Made by a program: the position numbers and the translations under genes. DNA of 64,000 nucleotides from assembly GCA_947458455.1 (NCBI GenBank), contig CANGYJ010000007.1:307840-371839 (forward strand), written 5' to 3'. The stretch is from Verrucomicrobiaceae bacterium. GTDB taxonomy: Bacteria; Verrucomicrobiota; Verrucomicrobiia; Verrucomicrobiales; Verrucomicrobiaceae. Under the pieces are notes generated by a model, which was not told the origin of the DNA, made no database searches, and was given only the letters and a program-made list of their open reading frames with translations. Shown here piece after piece: positions 51,718 to 60,142 of this stretch. How positions within the stretch are numbered: position 1 is the stretch's first letter; every line of letters starts with the position of its first letter.

Positions 51718-54700
51718 TCATGATTCCTCTCTACCCATTCGGTCAAAACGTTTGCGGAAGGCAATGGTGCCACCCTCCATGACATCACAGATGAATTGGC
51801 GCGTGGCTTTTTCTTGGAGACCACCTGAAGCAGTTTCATCCCGCTTTACCTGCCCTCCATTATCAATCATGGCGTGAACCAGATCGGCGTCTCCATGGAC
51901 GACGATGTTTGGGTTGTGAGTGACAATGATGATCTGCCGATGCTCTTTCATAGTGCGAACCTGCTCCACGATCAGGGACATGATCATCCGGGTATCAAGA
52001 TCGTCCTCTGGCTGATCAAGCACCAGAGGCTCATTACCGAAGGAAAGCAGGAAGGAGAGAACCGCAGCGGTCTGCTGGCCGATGGAGCCCTGTGAGATGG
52101 ATTTCCAGGTGGTTGACTCAGCAGTGCGATATTCGAGTTTCAGATGGTCCTCGGGAAACCATGTTTCAATGGCTTCTCTTCGTGATGGGTTGGTGCTGAG
52201 CTGGCGTCTGAGGTTGTTTTGAAGATCGCCAAACCCCGTCTCATTCTCCGGGGAATCGATCAATGCCAGAATACGCTGACGAACTGCGGTGGCACCCGCT
52301 TCGTGGCCTCCAGCGCCTTGAAAGACTCGGAGCAACGAGTCCGCCCTGGCTCCCTCTGAGACTCCGATCGACGGGCTGAACTTATCTGCATCCACACCCA
52401 TGGCTTCTCGCAGAGTGCGTTCCACCTGGGAGGCTTCTGCGCCCATGGGATCAAGGGTGAGTTTAAGCAGGGTGCCTTTGGCATTGTGCGTGGCGACGAA
52501 TGACTCACGGGCGGTGCCGATGGCTTTCCTGGCGGCATGCACGGCTGCCAACTGTTCGGTGGCAGAGGTTTGCAGACGAGTGATTTCCTCCTTGGTCCCT
52601 TTGTGCCGTGCCAACCGTGTCTCCAGTTGTGTTCGGTCCTGATTCAGCTTCGTCAATCTCGCCGGATCAAAGGCCGTTGTCTGGGTTCCCAGCAAAGCAT
52701 CATAGGCGGTCTTGGAGTCCTTACAGGCCTGAAACCAAGCGCTGCTGCGGAGGTTTTGATCCAAGGTGGTAAGGACTATTTGAATGGCGGCGGCCTGGGC
52801 CCGGATTTGGGCGGCGATGGTATCCAACTCCCTCTGTGCTTCTTGATAGAGGGCGTGAGCCTCGACTGCGGCGGCGTCTGCGGCATGAATCAGCGTCGCT
52901 GCCAGGTCGGGAAGGCCAAGGCGGTCTGCCTGGTCGTTGAGTTCCCGAGCAAGGCTAAGAGAAGGGGAATCAGGCTTGAGGTTGGGAAGCAACGCACGGG
53001 CTTGCGCCTGGCGCCGTTGGTAGTCTTTGACGGCATCGGATTGAACCTTTTCCAGCTCGGCCAAGATGTCCTTCAGGGAGGCGTCATCCTGAGCTTCGTT
53101 GGCCAAAGTCGCATTTAGTTCGCGGATTTTCGCTCTCGAGGCGGAATAGGTAGCGATGGCTTGCTTCAACTGCTCTTCAAGAGCGGCGACGTTTTGCTCC
53201 CGATCGATGATTTCCATCAATCCAGCCGGACGGCGGCTCATTTCCAGAACCTGTTTCTGGCTGTAGATGCTCAGCGGAAATCGGGGCGGGGTATAGGCTC
53301 CTCCGTCGTCGGCCGGCAGCGATCCCAATTCGCCGACCCGGACGGTAGGAGGGGAAGACTTGGCACCCTGACCAAGGAAGGAGGCTTGCCAGTGCAGCTC
53401 AGCCGACTGAGCTGGGGAGCGGTAGAGAACTTTGATAACGCTGGCATCCCTGAGGATGACGCCATCCTGGGCACGAGATGCAGGTATCTGAGCCCAGCGC
53501 CAAAAGTCCCCGGCCGGAGATTCCCGCACCGGCGTGTCTCCATCGTAGTCTGGCAACTCCCGTCCACGCTGCGTGGCGAGGCGCAGGGCGTGAACGAAGG
53601 TGCTTTTTCCGGAGCCACGTCCTCCAACAAGGACATTCAACCGGGGGTGCAGAGGCATCTCAAGCGGTGTTACTCGTCCAGCAGTCTTGATTTGAGTGAT
53701 GGTGATTTTTTCCACCGCATGGTCGGGCCAGACATTCCTATCTGTGGTGTCACTGCTGGAGATGGGTCGAACAGACCAACTCTCAGTGACGGGGTTTCCG
53801 TCCCTTGAACGTATCGCGGAGCCGTCCGCGAAGGCCATGCGCAGCCCCTCCAAGTTCGGCTGAGTCATGTGAACCAAGGAAAATCCGTTGCGACCGATAT
53901 GCCTTGGCATGTGGCTGTCCGAACCGGTAACCCGTGCGAGGCGGGCAAGGAGCGGGTGGCGCTGAATGTCAGATTCGGGGAGTGTCGACCAGTCTCGAAC
54001 CTCAAGAGCATCCAAACCCGCATCGAGCACCAGATTCAGGGTTTGTCCCACTGTGGGCGAAAAGTTCAGTAGATTTGCCGCCACATCGCCTGTTGTGGCC
54101 AGTTGTGTGAGTGCAGCGGAATGAGTCAGGCCCTGCTGATTGCGGAGATTTCGATACCGACGGCCATCCATGGGAACGTCCATCCAAAGCAGGCCACAAG
54201 GTTCATCAACATGCGCGGCGATGGTAAGCCCGCCGTTCTCTTTGATGATTCGCACACAGTCAGCGAATGATTTGGAACATACGCCAGTGTTTGTGTCTCC
54301 CCGTGTCCCCGTGTAGCCACAAGCTGTGATGACACCGCCAACATCGTCCAAGTTCTTTGCCGGATCAAAAACGGCTAGCAGGTGAAGGCCGCCATTCACG
54401 GAGAGTTCAAAACCCGGAAAAATGACCAGAGGGCGAAACGATGGTGAGTTCTGGTCCATCGCAGAGTAAGCTGCATGGAGGCGGGCGATGAATCCTGTTG
54501 TGTTGTGATCTGTGACAACCACCGCATCCAGTCCGGCGGCCATGTGTTTTTTTAGCCAATCTTCAGGCGTCTGTTGCTTCAGTGAAGCGCGGACCGTTGC
54601 GTCTTGTTCGCCGCCAGCATAGTCATCGGACTCCGGCGTGTGAGCATGGAAATCCACCTTCCACCACCTGGCACCAGGGTAGGCGTAGCGGCCAGGTGAT

Positions 54701-54753
54701 GCTGGCTGAGTGCATAGGGCAGGCGGCTGCATGGTCGGGGTGGTAGTGCTCAT
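51718..54753 (-). CDS. PHP-domain / SMC-like ATPase (TrlF-like)
   Basis: 1011 residues from ATG 54753; in-frame starts upstream overlap the promoter region. Residues about 30-300 are a PHP phosphoesterase domain with all metal ligands visible: H36-x-H38 (VDFHAHTPE), D82-H83 (VVTDHNTTG), E116 (FPGFELS), H181 (IAAHVDEP) and D279-x-H281 (TGSDSHMP). An ABC/SMC-type ATPase follows: Walker A at 377-385 (GGRGSGKST), a long coiled coil at about 500-790, the signature SQGSIGQQTA, Walker B VLDQPEDD at about 911, and the H-loop H946. This matches TrlF-type AAA-like ATPases. An ATP-gated nuclease or phosphoesterase is the natural inference. Confidence 0.9.
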   Translation of the reverse strand: MSTTTPTMQPPALCTQPASPGRYAYPGARWWKVDFHAHTPESDDYAGGEQDATVRASLKQQTPEDWLKKHMAAGLDAVVVTDHNTTGFIARLHAAYSAMDQNSPSFRPLVIFPGFELSVNGGLHLLAVFDPAKNLDDVGGVITACGYTGTRGDTNTGVCSKSFADCVRIIKENGGLTIAAHVDEPCGLLWMDVPMDGRRYRNLRNQQGLTHSAALTQLATTGDVAANLLNFSPTVGQTLNLVLDAGLDALEVRDWSTLPESDIQRHPLLARLARVTGSDSHMPRHIGRNGFSLVHMTQPNLEGLRMAFADGSAIRSRDGNPVTESWSVRPISSSDTTDRNVWPDHAVEKITITQIKTAGRVTPLEMPLHPRLNVLVGGRGSGKSTFVHALRLATQRGRELPDYDGDTPVRESPAGDFWRWAQIPASRAQDGVILRDASVIKVLYRSPAQSAELHWQASFLGQGAKSSPPTVRVGELGSLPADDGGAYTPPRFPLSIYSQKQVLEMSRRPAGLMEIIDREQNVAALEEQLKQAIATYSASRAKIRELNATLANEAQDDASLKDILAELEKVQSDAVKDYQRRQAQARALLPNLKPDSPSLSLARELNDQADRLGLPDLAATLIHAADAAAVEAHALYQEAQRELDTIAAQIRAQAAAIQIVLTTLDQNLRSSAWFQACKDSKTAYDALLGTQTTAFDPARLTKLNQDRTQLETRLARHKGTKEEITRLQTSATEQLAAVHAARKAIGTARESFVATHNAKGTLLKLTLDPMGAEASQVERTLREAMGVDADKFSPSIGVSEGARADSLLRVFQGAGGHEAGATAVRQRILALIDSPENETGFGDLQNNLRRQLSTNPSRREAIETWFPEDHLKLEYRTAESTTWKSISQGSIGQQTAAVLSFLLSFGNEPLVLDQPEDDLDTRMIMSLIVEQVRTMKEHRQIIIVTHNPNIVVHGDADLVHAMIDNGGQVKRDETASGGLQEKATRQFICDVMEGGTIAFRKRFDRMGREES

Positions 54754-54860
54754 GTATCTTCCAATGGACAGTATACAGGGTAATGCCACAGCGGCATCCC
54801 GCAACGTGAAGCACATCTGCGCAGATGTCACAATTATTACCTTCGTAAGCCATCTTCCCG
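54754..54860 (-). promoter_or_regulatory. upstream region of the PHP-ATPase operon with 16-bp palindrome
   Basis: A perfect palindrome ACATCTGC/GCAGATGT lies at 54813-54828, about 60 bp before the start. On the minus strand TATACT (54775-54770) is a possible -10 close to the gene, without a clear -35, and TAATAA is another just beyond the palindrome. The palindrome is a candidate operator. Confidence 0.45.
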
Positions 54861-54986
54861 CGAAAAAATGCCGGAACGGCCCCTGTTCCCGCAAACTCTG
54901 GTCCCATGCCGCAGCCGGTGTCATGGGACTCTGGGTTGGCGTGGGACAACCTCACGTCGGGGCGCTATGGAATGGCTGGGCCGACT

Positions 54987-55078
54987 CTGGCTTTGCCGGT
55001 CCCAACATGGAGGCCCTATGGCTGAAGTTGAATGAGATGATCCTGAACGGGCGGCGGTAGTTTCCGAACCTCGGGAGC
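54987..55078 (+). pseudogene. C-terminal fragment of unknown gene, copy 1
   Basis: Reads, in an open frame ending at 55060, GFAGPNMEALWLKLNEMILNGRR and stops. The same peptide end with a few changes recurs at 59977-60050, and DNA similarity continues through the control cassette and the next signal peptide. The source gene is not recognised. Confidence 0.5.
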
Positions 55079-55153
55079 CATGGCAGGATGATGACAACTT
55101 TTGGCAGACCTAGGCCATGTATTCCCGAATGGAGCGGCGTTTTACTTTCACTC
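55079..55153. promoter_or_regulatory. TGGCAG-N15-TGGCAG control cassette, copy 4
   Basis: TGGCAG at 55081-55086 and 55102-55107, 21 bp apart, followed by CCTAGGCCATGTATTCCC-type sequence up to the sulfatase start. No AraC gene is attached here; the ATG overlapping the first half-site now leads nowhere. Confidence 0.7.
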
Positions 55154-56584
55154 ATGAAATCCCGGCGCTTCTTCTGCCTCCTCTCTCTGCTGCTCGCGCC
55201 GCTCGTCACGCTGCACGCGGCCAGTCCTGTGCCATCCAAACCGAACATTCTCGTCATCCTCACCGATGACCTCGGCTACGACGACGTCGGGTGCTACTGG
55301 ACGCCGGACAACCGGCCGGGCTTCGAGAAGATCCGGACACCGAACATCGACCGGCTTGCCGCCGAGGGTGCCCGGTTCACCGATTTCTATTCTCCCGCCC
55401 CCGTTTGCACCCCGTCCCGCGCAGCACTCATGACCGGCTGTTACCCGGTGCGAGTGGGCATGTCCAGCTTCGGACGCAATGGCGGCGTCGTGCTCAGCGA
55501 AGCGCACCTGGAGGGGCTGAACCCCGACGAGGTCACCCTGGCTGAGATCTTGAAGGAGCGCGGCTACGCCACCGCCTGCGTCGGCAAGTGGCACCTCGGG
55601 CACCTGGCTCCATTCTCCCCGCGCCAGCATGGCTTCGACGCGTTTTACGGGATGATGTTCCCCAACGACATGAAACCCTTTGTCCTCCACCGCGACGAGA
55701 CGGTCATCGAGCCGCACCCCGACCAGAAGACGCTCACCGAGCTGTTCACGGAAGAGGCGGTGAAGTTCGTGCGGGCGAAACGCGACCAACCGTTCTTCCT
55801 TTATCTCGCCTACAGCGCACCGCACATCCCGTTGCACGTCTCCGACGGCTTCCGGGGCAAGTCGGCGCGGGGCTTGTATGGGGACGTCGTCGAATGCATG
55901 GACTGGGGCGTGGGCGAGATCCTGAAGGCCCTGGACGAAACCGGGCTCGCAGACCAGACACTCGTGGTCTTCACCTCGGACAATGGGCCGGACACACGCG
56001 GACCCTACGACAAGCGCGGCCAGGCCTTCCCCCTGCGGGCGGCGAAGGCGACGACGCGGGAGGGAGGCGTGCGTGTTCCTTGCCTGATGCGTTGGCCGGG
56101 CCGGATCCCCGCCGGCCTCGTCTGCCGCGAGATCGCCTCCGCGATGGACGTCCTGCCCACCGTGGCCGGTATCGCCGGAGCGCAGCCTCCGCAGGAACGG
56201 ATCATCGATGGAAAGGACATTCTCCCGCTGATGACCAAGCCCGGTGCGCCGAGTCCTCACGACGCGTTCTTCTACTACAACGGGGAGAAACTAGAGGCGG
56301 TCCGCAGCGCGAACTGGAAGCTCGTCTTCCCGCGCACTGCAATGGACGACACCCCGTATGACCGGAAGCAGGGAGTCACGAAGGAGGCACTTCTGCCCGA
56401 GGCGCTCTACGATCTAGCGGCGGACGTGGGCGAGACGAAAGACTTGATCAGACAACACCCTGAAGTCGCGCAACGTCTGCGTGCTCTAGCGGAGAGGATG
56501 CGCGAGGACATTGGTGACTCCGCCACCAACCAGAAGGGCAAGAACCGCCGCCCCGTGGGCCGCGTGCCTGCTTCGGGCCAGTGA
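55154..56584 (+). CDS. secreted type I sulfatase
   Basis: 476 residues from ATG 55154 with the island's recurrent signal peptide (MKSRRFFCLLSLLLAPLVTLHA). Metal ligands D38-D39 (ILTDDLGYDD) and the formylglycine motif C85-T-P-S-R89 are intact, as are GKWHLGHL, VFTSDNGPD and a late NWKLVFPR. It belongs to the arylsulfatase A-like group acting on sulfated glycans outside the cytoplasm. It is preceded by control cassette copy 4 and so should be under the PAS-AraC regulators. The first 28 residues are nearly identical to those of the sulfatase at 30731, while the rest differs, as if promoter and signal peptide had been swapped in together. Confidence 0.95.
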   Translation: MKSRRFFCLLSLLLAPLVTLHAASPVPSKPNILVILTDDLGYDDVGCYWTPDNRPGFEKIRTPNIDRLAAEGARFTDFYSPAPVCTPSRAALMTGCYPVRVGMSSFGRNGGVVLSEAHLEGLNPDEVTLAEILKERGYATACVGKWHLGHLAPFSPRQHGFDAFYGMMFPNDMKPFVLHRDETVIEPHPDQKTLTELFTEEAVKFVRAKRDQPFFLYLAYSAPHIPLHVSDGFRGKSARGLYGDVVECMDWGVGEILKALDETGLADQTLVVFTSDNGPDTRGPYDKRGQAFPLRAAKATTREGGVRVPCLMRWPGRIPAGLVCREIASAMDVLPTVAGIAGAQPPQERIIDGKDILPLMTKPGAPSPHDAFFYYNGEKLEAVRSANWKLVFPRTAMDDTPYDRKQGVTKEALLPEALYDLAADVGETKDLIRQHPEVAQRLRALAERMREDIGDSATNQKGKNRRPVGRVPASGQ

Positions 56585-56606
56585 GGCCGCGTTCACGACA
56601 ACCTAC

Positions 56607-56804
56607 ATGAAACGACACGCCTTAACCATCCTCGCCGCGCTCTTTGCGACAGTCGAACATGGCTGGCATGAACCCGGAAAAGGTTTTCACTCCAGAAATC
56701 AACAAGCACTTCGGTGCGGAGAATGTAGTTGTGGTGAAAGTCGCTCAAGGTGGTCAACCAATCCGTCGTTGGTTGTGGAGAAGATCAAGGAGCTTTTGAA
56801 GTGA
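56607..56804 (+). pseudogene. composite remnant: signal peptide, esterase fragment, foreign C terminus
   Basis: ATG 56607 begins MKRHALTILAALFAT, the same signal peptide as at 59475. In another frame, 56659-56766 reads FTPEINKHFGAENVVVVK followed by VAQGGQPIRRW, a block typical of DUF303/sialate O-acetylesterases. The main frame ends VEKIKELLK. At least two and perhaps three genes contributed pieces. No intact product is expected. Confidence 0.6.
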
Positions 56805-56827
56805 AATAACCTGTTCCAATTCGCCCG

Positions 56828-58279
56828 ATGAAACACACGCTGCACACTCTGTTGCTCCTCCTGCTTTTCTCTGTCACGCTTGGCGCGGCGGCGGAGAAGC
56901 CGATGAATGTCTTGATGCTCATCGCGGATGACCTGAACTCGTGGTTGCTGGAGAATCCGCAACGTTACACCGGCAAGGTCATTGCGCCGAACCTGAAAGG
57001 CTTGGCGGCGAGCGGGGTCAATTTTAAGTATGCCTACACTGCGGCACCGGTTTGCAGTCCTTCGCGCACAGCCTTCTTCTCCGGTGTCGCCCCGTGGAAA
57101 TCGGGCATCTACAACAACGCGCAAATCATCGACCAAAGCGAGCCGCTGAACCGGGAGGCGGTGCTCTCGCTGGCTGGGTTGTTCAAGAAGGGCGGTTACA
57201 ACACCTTCGGTTATGGCAAGATCACCCACGGCTGGGACCAGAAAGAGCACTGGAATGAACACATCGGCCACAAACGAGACCCGTCGCCTCCGGGAGCCCC
57301 GCTGGCCAAACTGAGCGGCGGCGAGCAGGATTGGGGACCCATCCATATCCCCGAGGAGAAAATGAACGCCACCGGCCAGGCGAGCAAAGCCATCGCGGTG
57401 CTGGAGCAGCAGCACGACAAGCCCTTCTTCCTGGCCTACGGCACCTTCAATCCCCACATGCCCTGGTATGTCCCGCAAAAGTATTTCGACCTGTATCCTC
57501 TGGATCAAATCGTCCTGCCTGAGCTCAAGCAGGGCGATTTGAACGACCTGCCGCCCCTCGCCAGAGCGGTGAGCGACGGACCCGGCGGCTTTGCCGACAA
57601 GGTCATCAAGTCCGGCAAACACAAAGAGGCGGTGCAGGCCTACCTGGCCACGACGACCTATGTGGACACGCAGATGGGGCGTGTCCTCGATGCCCTCGAA
57701 AAAAGCCCCTACAAGGACAACACCATCGTCGTCTTCCTCACCGACCACGGCCTGCACTTGGGAGAAAAACTTCACTGGCAGAAGACGACTCTCTGGGAGG
57801 AGGGGACGCACACCTTGTTGATGTTCCGCGCACCGGGCGTCACCCAAGCCGGAGGCGTGTCGGAACGCTTTGTCTCGCTCCTAGACGTCTATCCCACGCT
57901 CGCCGAACTCTGCGGACTCACGCCGCCCGCCTATCTGGATGGCCGCTCGCTGGTCCCGCTGCTCAAGAACCCGAAAGCTCCCTGGGAAAGCACCGCCATC
58001 ACCGGATTGTGCGATAAAACGAGAACGGACCTCGCCTTTGTCAGCATCCGCCACGAACTCGGGCGCTACACCCGCTACGGTTCGGACGAGGAGGAGTTCT
58101 ACGACACCACCAAGGACCCGCATGAGTGGACCAACCAGATGGATCGCCCGGAATACGCCGACACGATCAAAAAGCTCCGTGCCTTGGTCCCCCGTTTTGA
58201 AGTCACCGCCAAACCCCTTCCCTCGGCCCTAACAGAGAAGCCGAAGAAAAAGAAGAAGGAACCCAAAGGCTCCAAATAG
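56828..58279 (+). CDS. secreted sulfatase, iduronate-2-sulfatase-like
   Basis: 483 residues with signal peptide [21 protein letters not shown]34-D35 in [11 protein letters not shown] and the formylglycine motif C76-S-P-S-R80 are present. The opening [33 protein letters not shown] and [12 protein letters not shown] are characteristic of the iduronate-2-sulfatase/choline-sulfatase-like subgroup. A lysine-rich C terminus ([13 protein letters not shown]) is unusual. It lacks the recurrent signal peptide and cassette of its neighbours, and is probably read through from the sulfatase upstream or from an unseen promoter. It removes sulfate from a uronate-type glycan, by family analogy. Confidence 0.95.
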   Translation: MKHTLHTLLLLLLFSVTLGAAAEKPMNVLMLIADDLNSWLLENPQRYTGKVIAPNLKGLAASGVNFKYAYTAAPVCSPSRTAFFSGVAPWKSGIYNNAQIIDQSEPLNREAVLSLAGLFKKGGYNTFGYGKITHGWDQKEHWNEHIGHKRDPSPPGAPLAKLSGGEQDWGPIHIPEEKMNATGQASKAIAVLEQQHDKPFFLAYGTFNPHMPWYVPQKYFDLYPLDQIVLPELKQGDLNDLPPLARAVSDGPGGFADKVIKSGKHKEAVQAYLATTTYVDTQMGRVLDALEKSPYKDNTIVVFLTDHGLHLGEKLHWQKTTLWEEGTHTLLMFRAPGVTQAGGVSERFVSLLDVYPTLAELCGLTPPAYLDGRSLVPLLKNPKAPWESTAITGLCDKTRTDLAFVSIRHELGRYTRYGSDEEEFYDTTKDPHEWTNQMDRPEYADTIKKLRALVPRFEVTAKPLPSALTEKPKKKKKEPKGSK

Positions 58280-58369
58280 CGGCGGCTTGCGACATTCTTT
58301 TGATCCGTCATGACTCCAAAACTCCACCACTCGATTACGGCGAAGCTATTATTACGATACGACCTCCCC

Positions 58370-59344
58370 ATGAAACATTACCTCTCACTTATCCTCGTGT
58401 TCGTCTGCGCGTTCTGCGCCTTTCAGTCCGTTAACGCGGGTGACTTGGAGCTCACTGAGACTCCCGATCAAATCCGCGTCACCCTTCGCGGCAAACCGGT
58501 GCTGGAATACGTCAAGACCGAGAAGCCGGTGCCGGAAGGCATCGAGCCGCACTATCGCCGCAGCGGTTACATTCATCCGGTTTACACGCCCGCTGGGCAG
58601 GAGATCAGCGGCGATTTTCCTGCCGACCACGCTCATCAGCATGCGCTGTTCTTTGCCTGGACGAAGGCGGAGTTCGACGGGAAGCAGGTGGACTTCTGGA
58701 ACCAGGCCAAGGACCTCGGCAAAATCGAGTTTCGCGAAGTTGTGAACCTGAAGCGGGAGGAGCGGCAGGTGGCATTCAGCGTCAAACATGCCTTCACCGT
58801 CGCCGCGGGCGACAAGCGGGTCGATGCGCTGCATGAAATCTGGACCGTCACCGTTCATCACACCCCGGAGGACCATTTTCTCTTCGATGTCGAAAGCGTG
58901 CAGGAATGCGCCACCTCGAAGCCGCTGCACCTGCCACAATACCACTACGGCGGCATGTCATTCCGCGGAAACTATGAGTGGCTGAAGGAGAAGGACGACC
59001 ACAGCATTCATCCGGGCGATGTCGTTTATCTGACTAGCGAAGGCAAGGACCGCTGGGAAGGCAACCACACTCGCGCCAACTGGGTCGCTTTCTCCGGTAA
59101 GATCGGCGGACAGGACGCATCGGCGGCGGTCTTTTGCAGTCCGAAAAACTTCCGAGCGCCGCAGCACGTTCGCATTCATCCCAACAAACCCTACTTCTGC
59201 TTCGCTCCCATGGTGGAAGGCCCGTTCGCGATCTCTCCCGGCGAGAAATACACTTCGCGCTATCGCTTCCTCGTGACTTCCAAAGCGGCCGATGCGCAGC
59301 TCATCGCCAAACACTGGCATCAATACTCCGCGAGCAGCAAGTAA
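58370..59344 (+). CDS. secreted DUF6807 (PmoA-like) protein
   Basis: 324 residues from ATG 58370, which opens the signal peptide MKHYLSLILVFVCAFCAFQSVNA. The family is shown by SGYIHPVYTPAGQEISGDFPADHAHQHALFFAW and the late FRAPQHVRIHPNKPYFCFAPM. DUF6807 proteins, annotated as PmoA family although unrelated to methane oxidation subunits by context, accompany sugar oxidoreductases. The His-rich H-x-H-Q-H stretch suggests metal or substrate binding. The same domain forms the N terminus of the giant protein at 37477. It lies 90 bp after the iduronate-type sulfatase gene. Confidence 0.85.
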   Translation: MKHYLSLILVFVCAFCAFQSVNAGDLELTETPDQIRVTLRGKPVLEYVKTEKPVPEGIEPHYRRSGYIHPVYTPAGQEISGDFPADHAHQHALFFAWTKAEFDGKQVDFWNQAKDLGKIEFREVVNLKREERQVAFSVKHAFTVAAGDKRVDALHEIWTVTVHHTPEDHFLFDVESVQECATSKPLHLPQYHYGGMSFRGNYEWLKEKDDHSIHPGDVVYLTSEGKDRWEGNHTRANWVAFSGKIGGQDASAAVFCSPKNFRAPQHVRIHPNKPYFCFAPMVEGPFAISPGEKYTSRYRFLVTSKAADAQLIAKHWHQYSASSK

Positions 59345-59677
59345 GCGTCTTATGAAACTCGACCGTTCCATTACTCCACAGCTTCCCCTTTGTGTCTTCG
59401 GTGCCTCTGTGGTTCAAAACGACGGCCATTCGTCCGATGGATGACCAACCAAAGTCACCTGAAAAGGAGCGCCCATGAAACGACACGCCTTAACCGGCAT
59501 CGCCGCCCTCTTTGCGACAAGCGCCCTTGCTGCGGACATCCCCAAAAGAGTCCAGAAGAAGACATTGGCCGTCGCACCCGAGATGGACTCGAACAGCGAT
59601 GGTGCGAGATGGCTACTTTGCTGCGCGCTTCGCCGCCCTTTCATCCTTCATCATTCAAACTTCATCCTTTTCCTGCC
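59345..59677 (+). pseudogene. truncated MKRHALT gene with strong ribosome binding site
   Basis: No intact gene is seen in these 333 bases. AAGGAG precedes ATG 59475, the best Shine-Dalgarno sequence in the region, and the frame starts MKRHALTGIAALFATSALAADI, a signal peptide. At APEMDSNSDG, which looks like the start of an EF-hand loop (D-x-N-x-D-G), the protein breaks into unrelated sequence. Compare the same signal peptide at 56607. Confidence 0.5.
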
Positions 59678-59935
59678 ATGCCCTTCGATCCATCCAAACC
59701 CGCGAACAACTCGCCTGCCTCCAGCGCGGAGATGCGCAGCCAACTCACGTCACTCAATACCGACATCCAGCAGCGAGCGACCTTCAACGACCTCAACAAC
59801 GCCATCGCAGGCACCAGCAGCAACAGCAACGGCGTCGGCACGCTCGGCATCGGAGCCGATGGCAGCTACAACCAGAGTCAGATGCAGGATTTGATCAACG
59901 AGGTGGATGAGCTAAGCAATGTGTTGAGGCGGTAA
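59678..59935 (+). CDS. small hydrophilic protein of unknown function
   Basis: 85 residues from ATG 59678. Composition is Ser/Asn/Gln-rich, with two predicted amphipathic helices (SAEMRSQLTSLNTDIQQRA near the start, MQDLINEVDELSNVLRR at the end) around a Gly/Asn-rich middle. There is no signal peptide or membrane segment. I do not recognise it. The helices and Gly-rich centre could suit a small structural or coiled-coil protein. It lies among gene remnants and may itself be part of one. Confidence 0.5.
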   Translation: MPFDPSKPANNSPASSAEMRSQLTSLNTDIQQRATFNDLNNAIAGTSSNSNGVGTLGIGADGSYNQSQMQDLINEVDELSNVLRR

Positions 59936-59976
59936 GAGGGGACAGATTTTCGCGAATCGCGTGAGCACACTGGGCG

Positions 59977-60068
59977 CTGGCTTTGCGGATCCCGACATGG
60001 AGGCCCTGCGGCTGAAGTTGAACGAGATGATCCTGAACGGGCGGCGGTAGTTTCCGAACCTCGGGTAA
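59977..60068 (+). pseudogene. C-terminal fragment of unknown gene, copy 2
   Basis: Reads GFADPDMEALRLKLNEMI then LNGRR and stops at 60050; a near copy of 54987-55060. The repeat continues through the cassette into the next sulfatase, in all about 210 bp. Together the copies bracket a sulfatase/sulfatase/DUF6807 block. Confidence 0.5.
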
Positions 60069-60142
60069 CATGGCAGGATGATGACAACTTTTGGCAGACC
60101 TAGGCCATGTATTCCCGAATGGTGGGGCGTTCTACTTTCATC
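60069..60142. promoter_or_regulatory. TGGCAG-N15-TGGCAG control cassette, copy 5
   Basis: TGGCAG at 60071-60076 and 60092-60097, 21 bp apart, almost identical to copy 4 over the whole block up to the sulfatase start. Confidence 0.7.
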
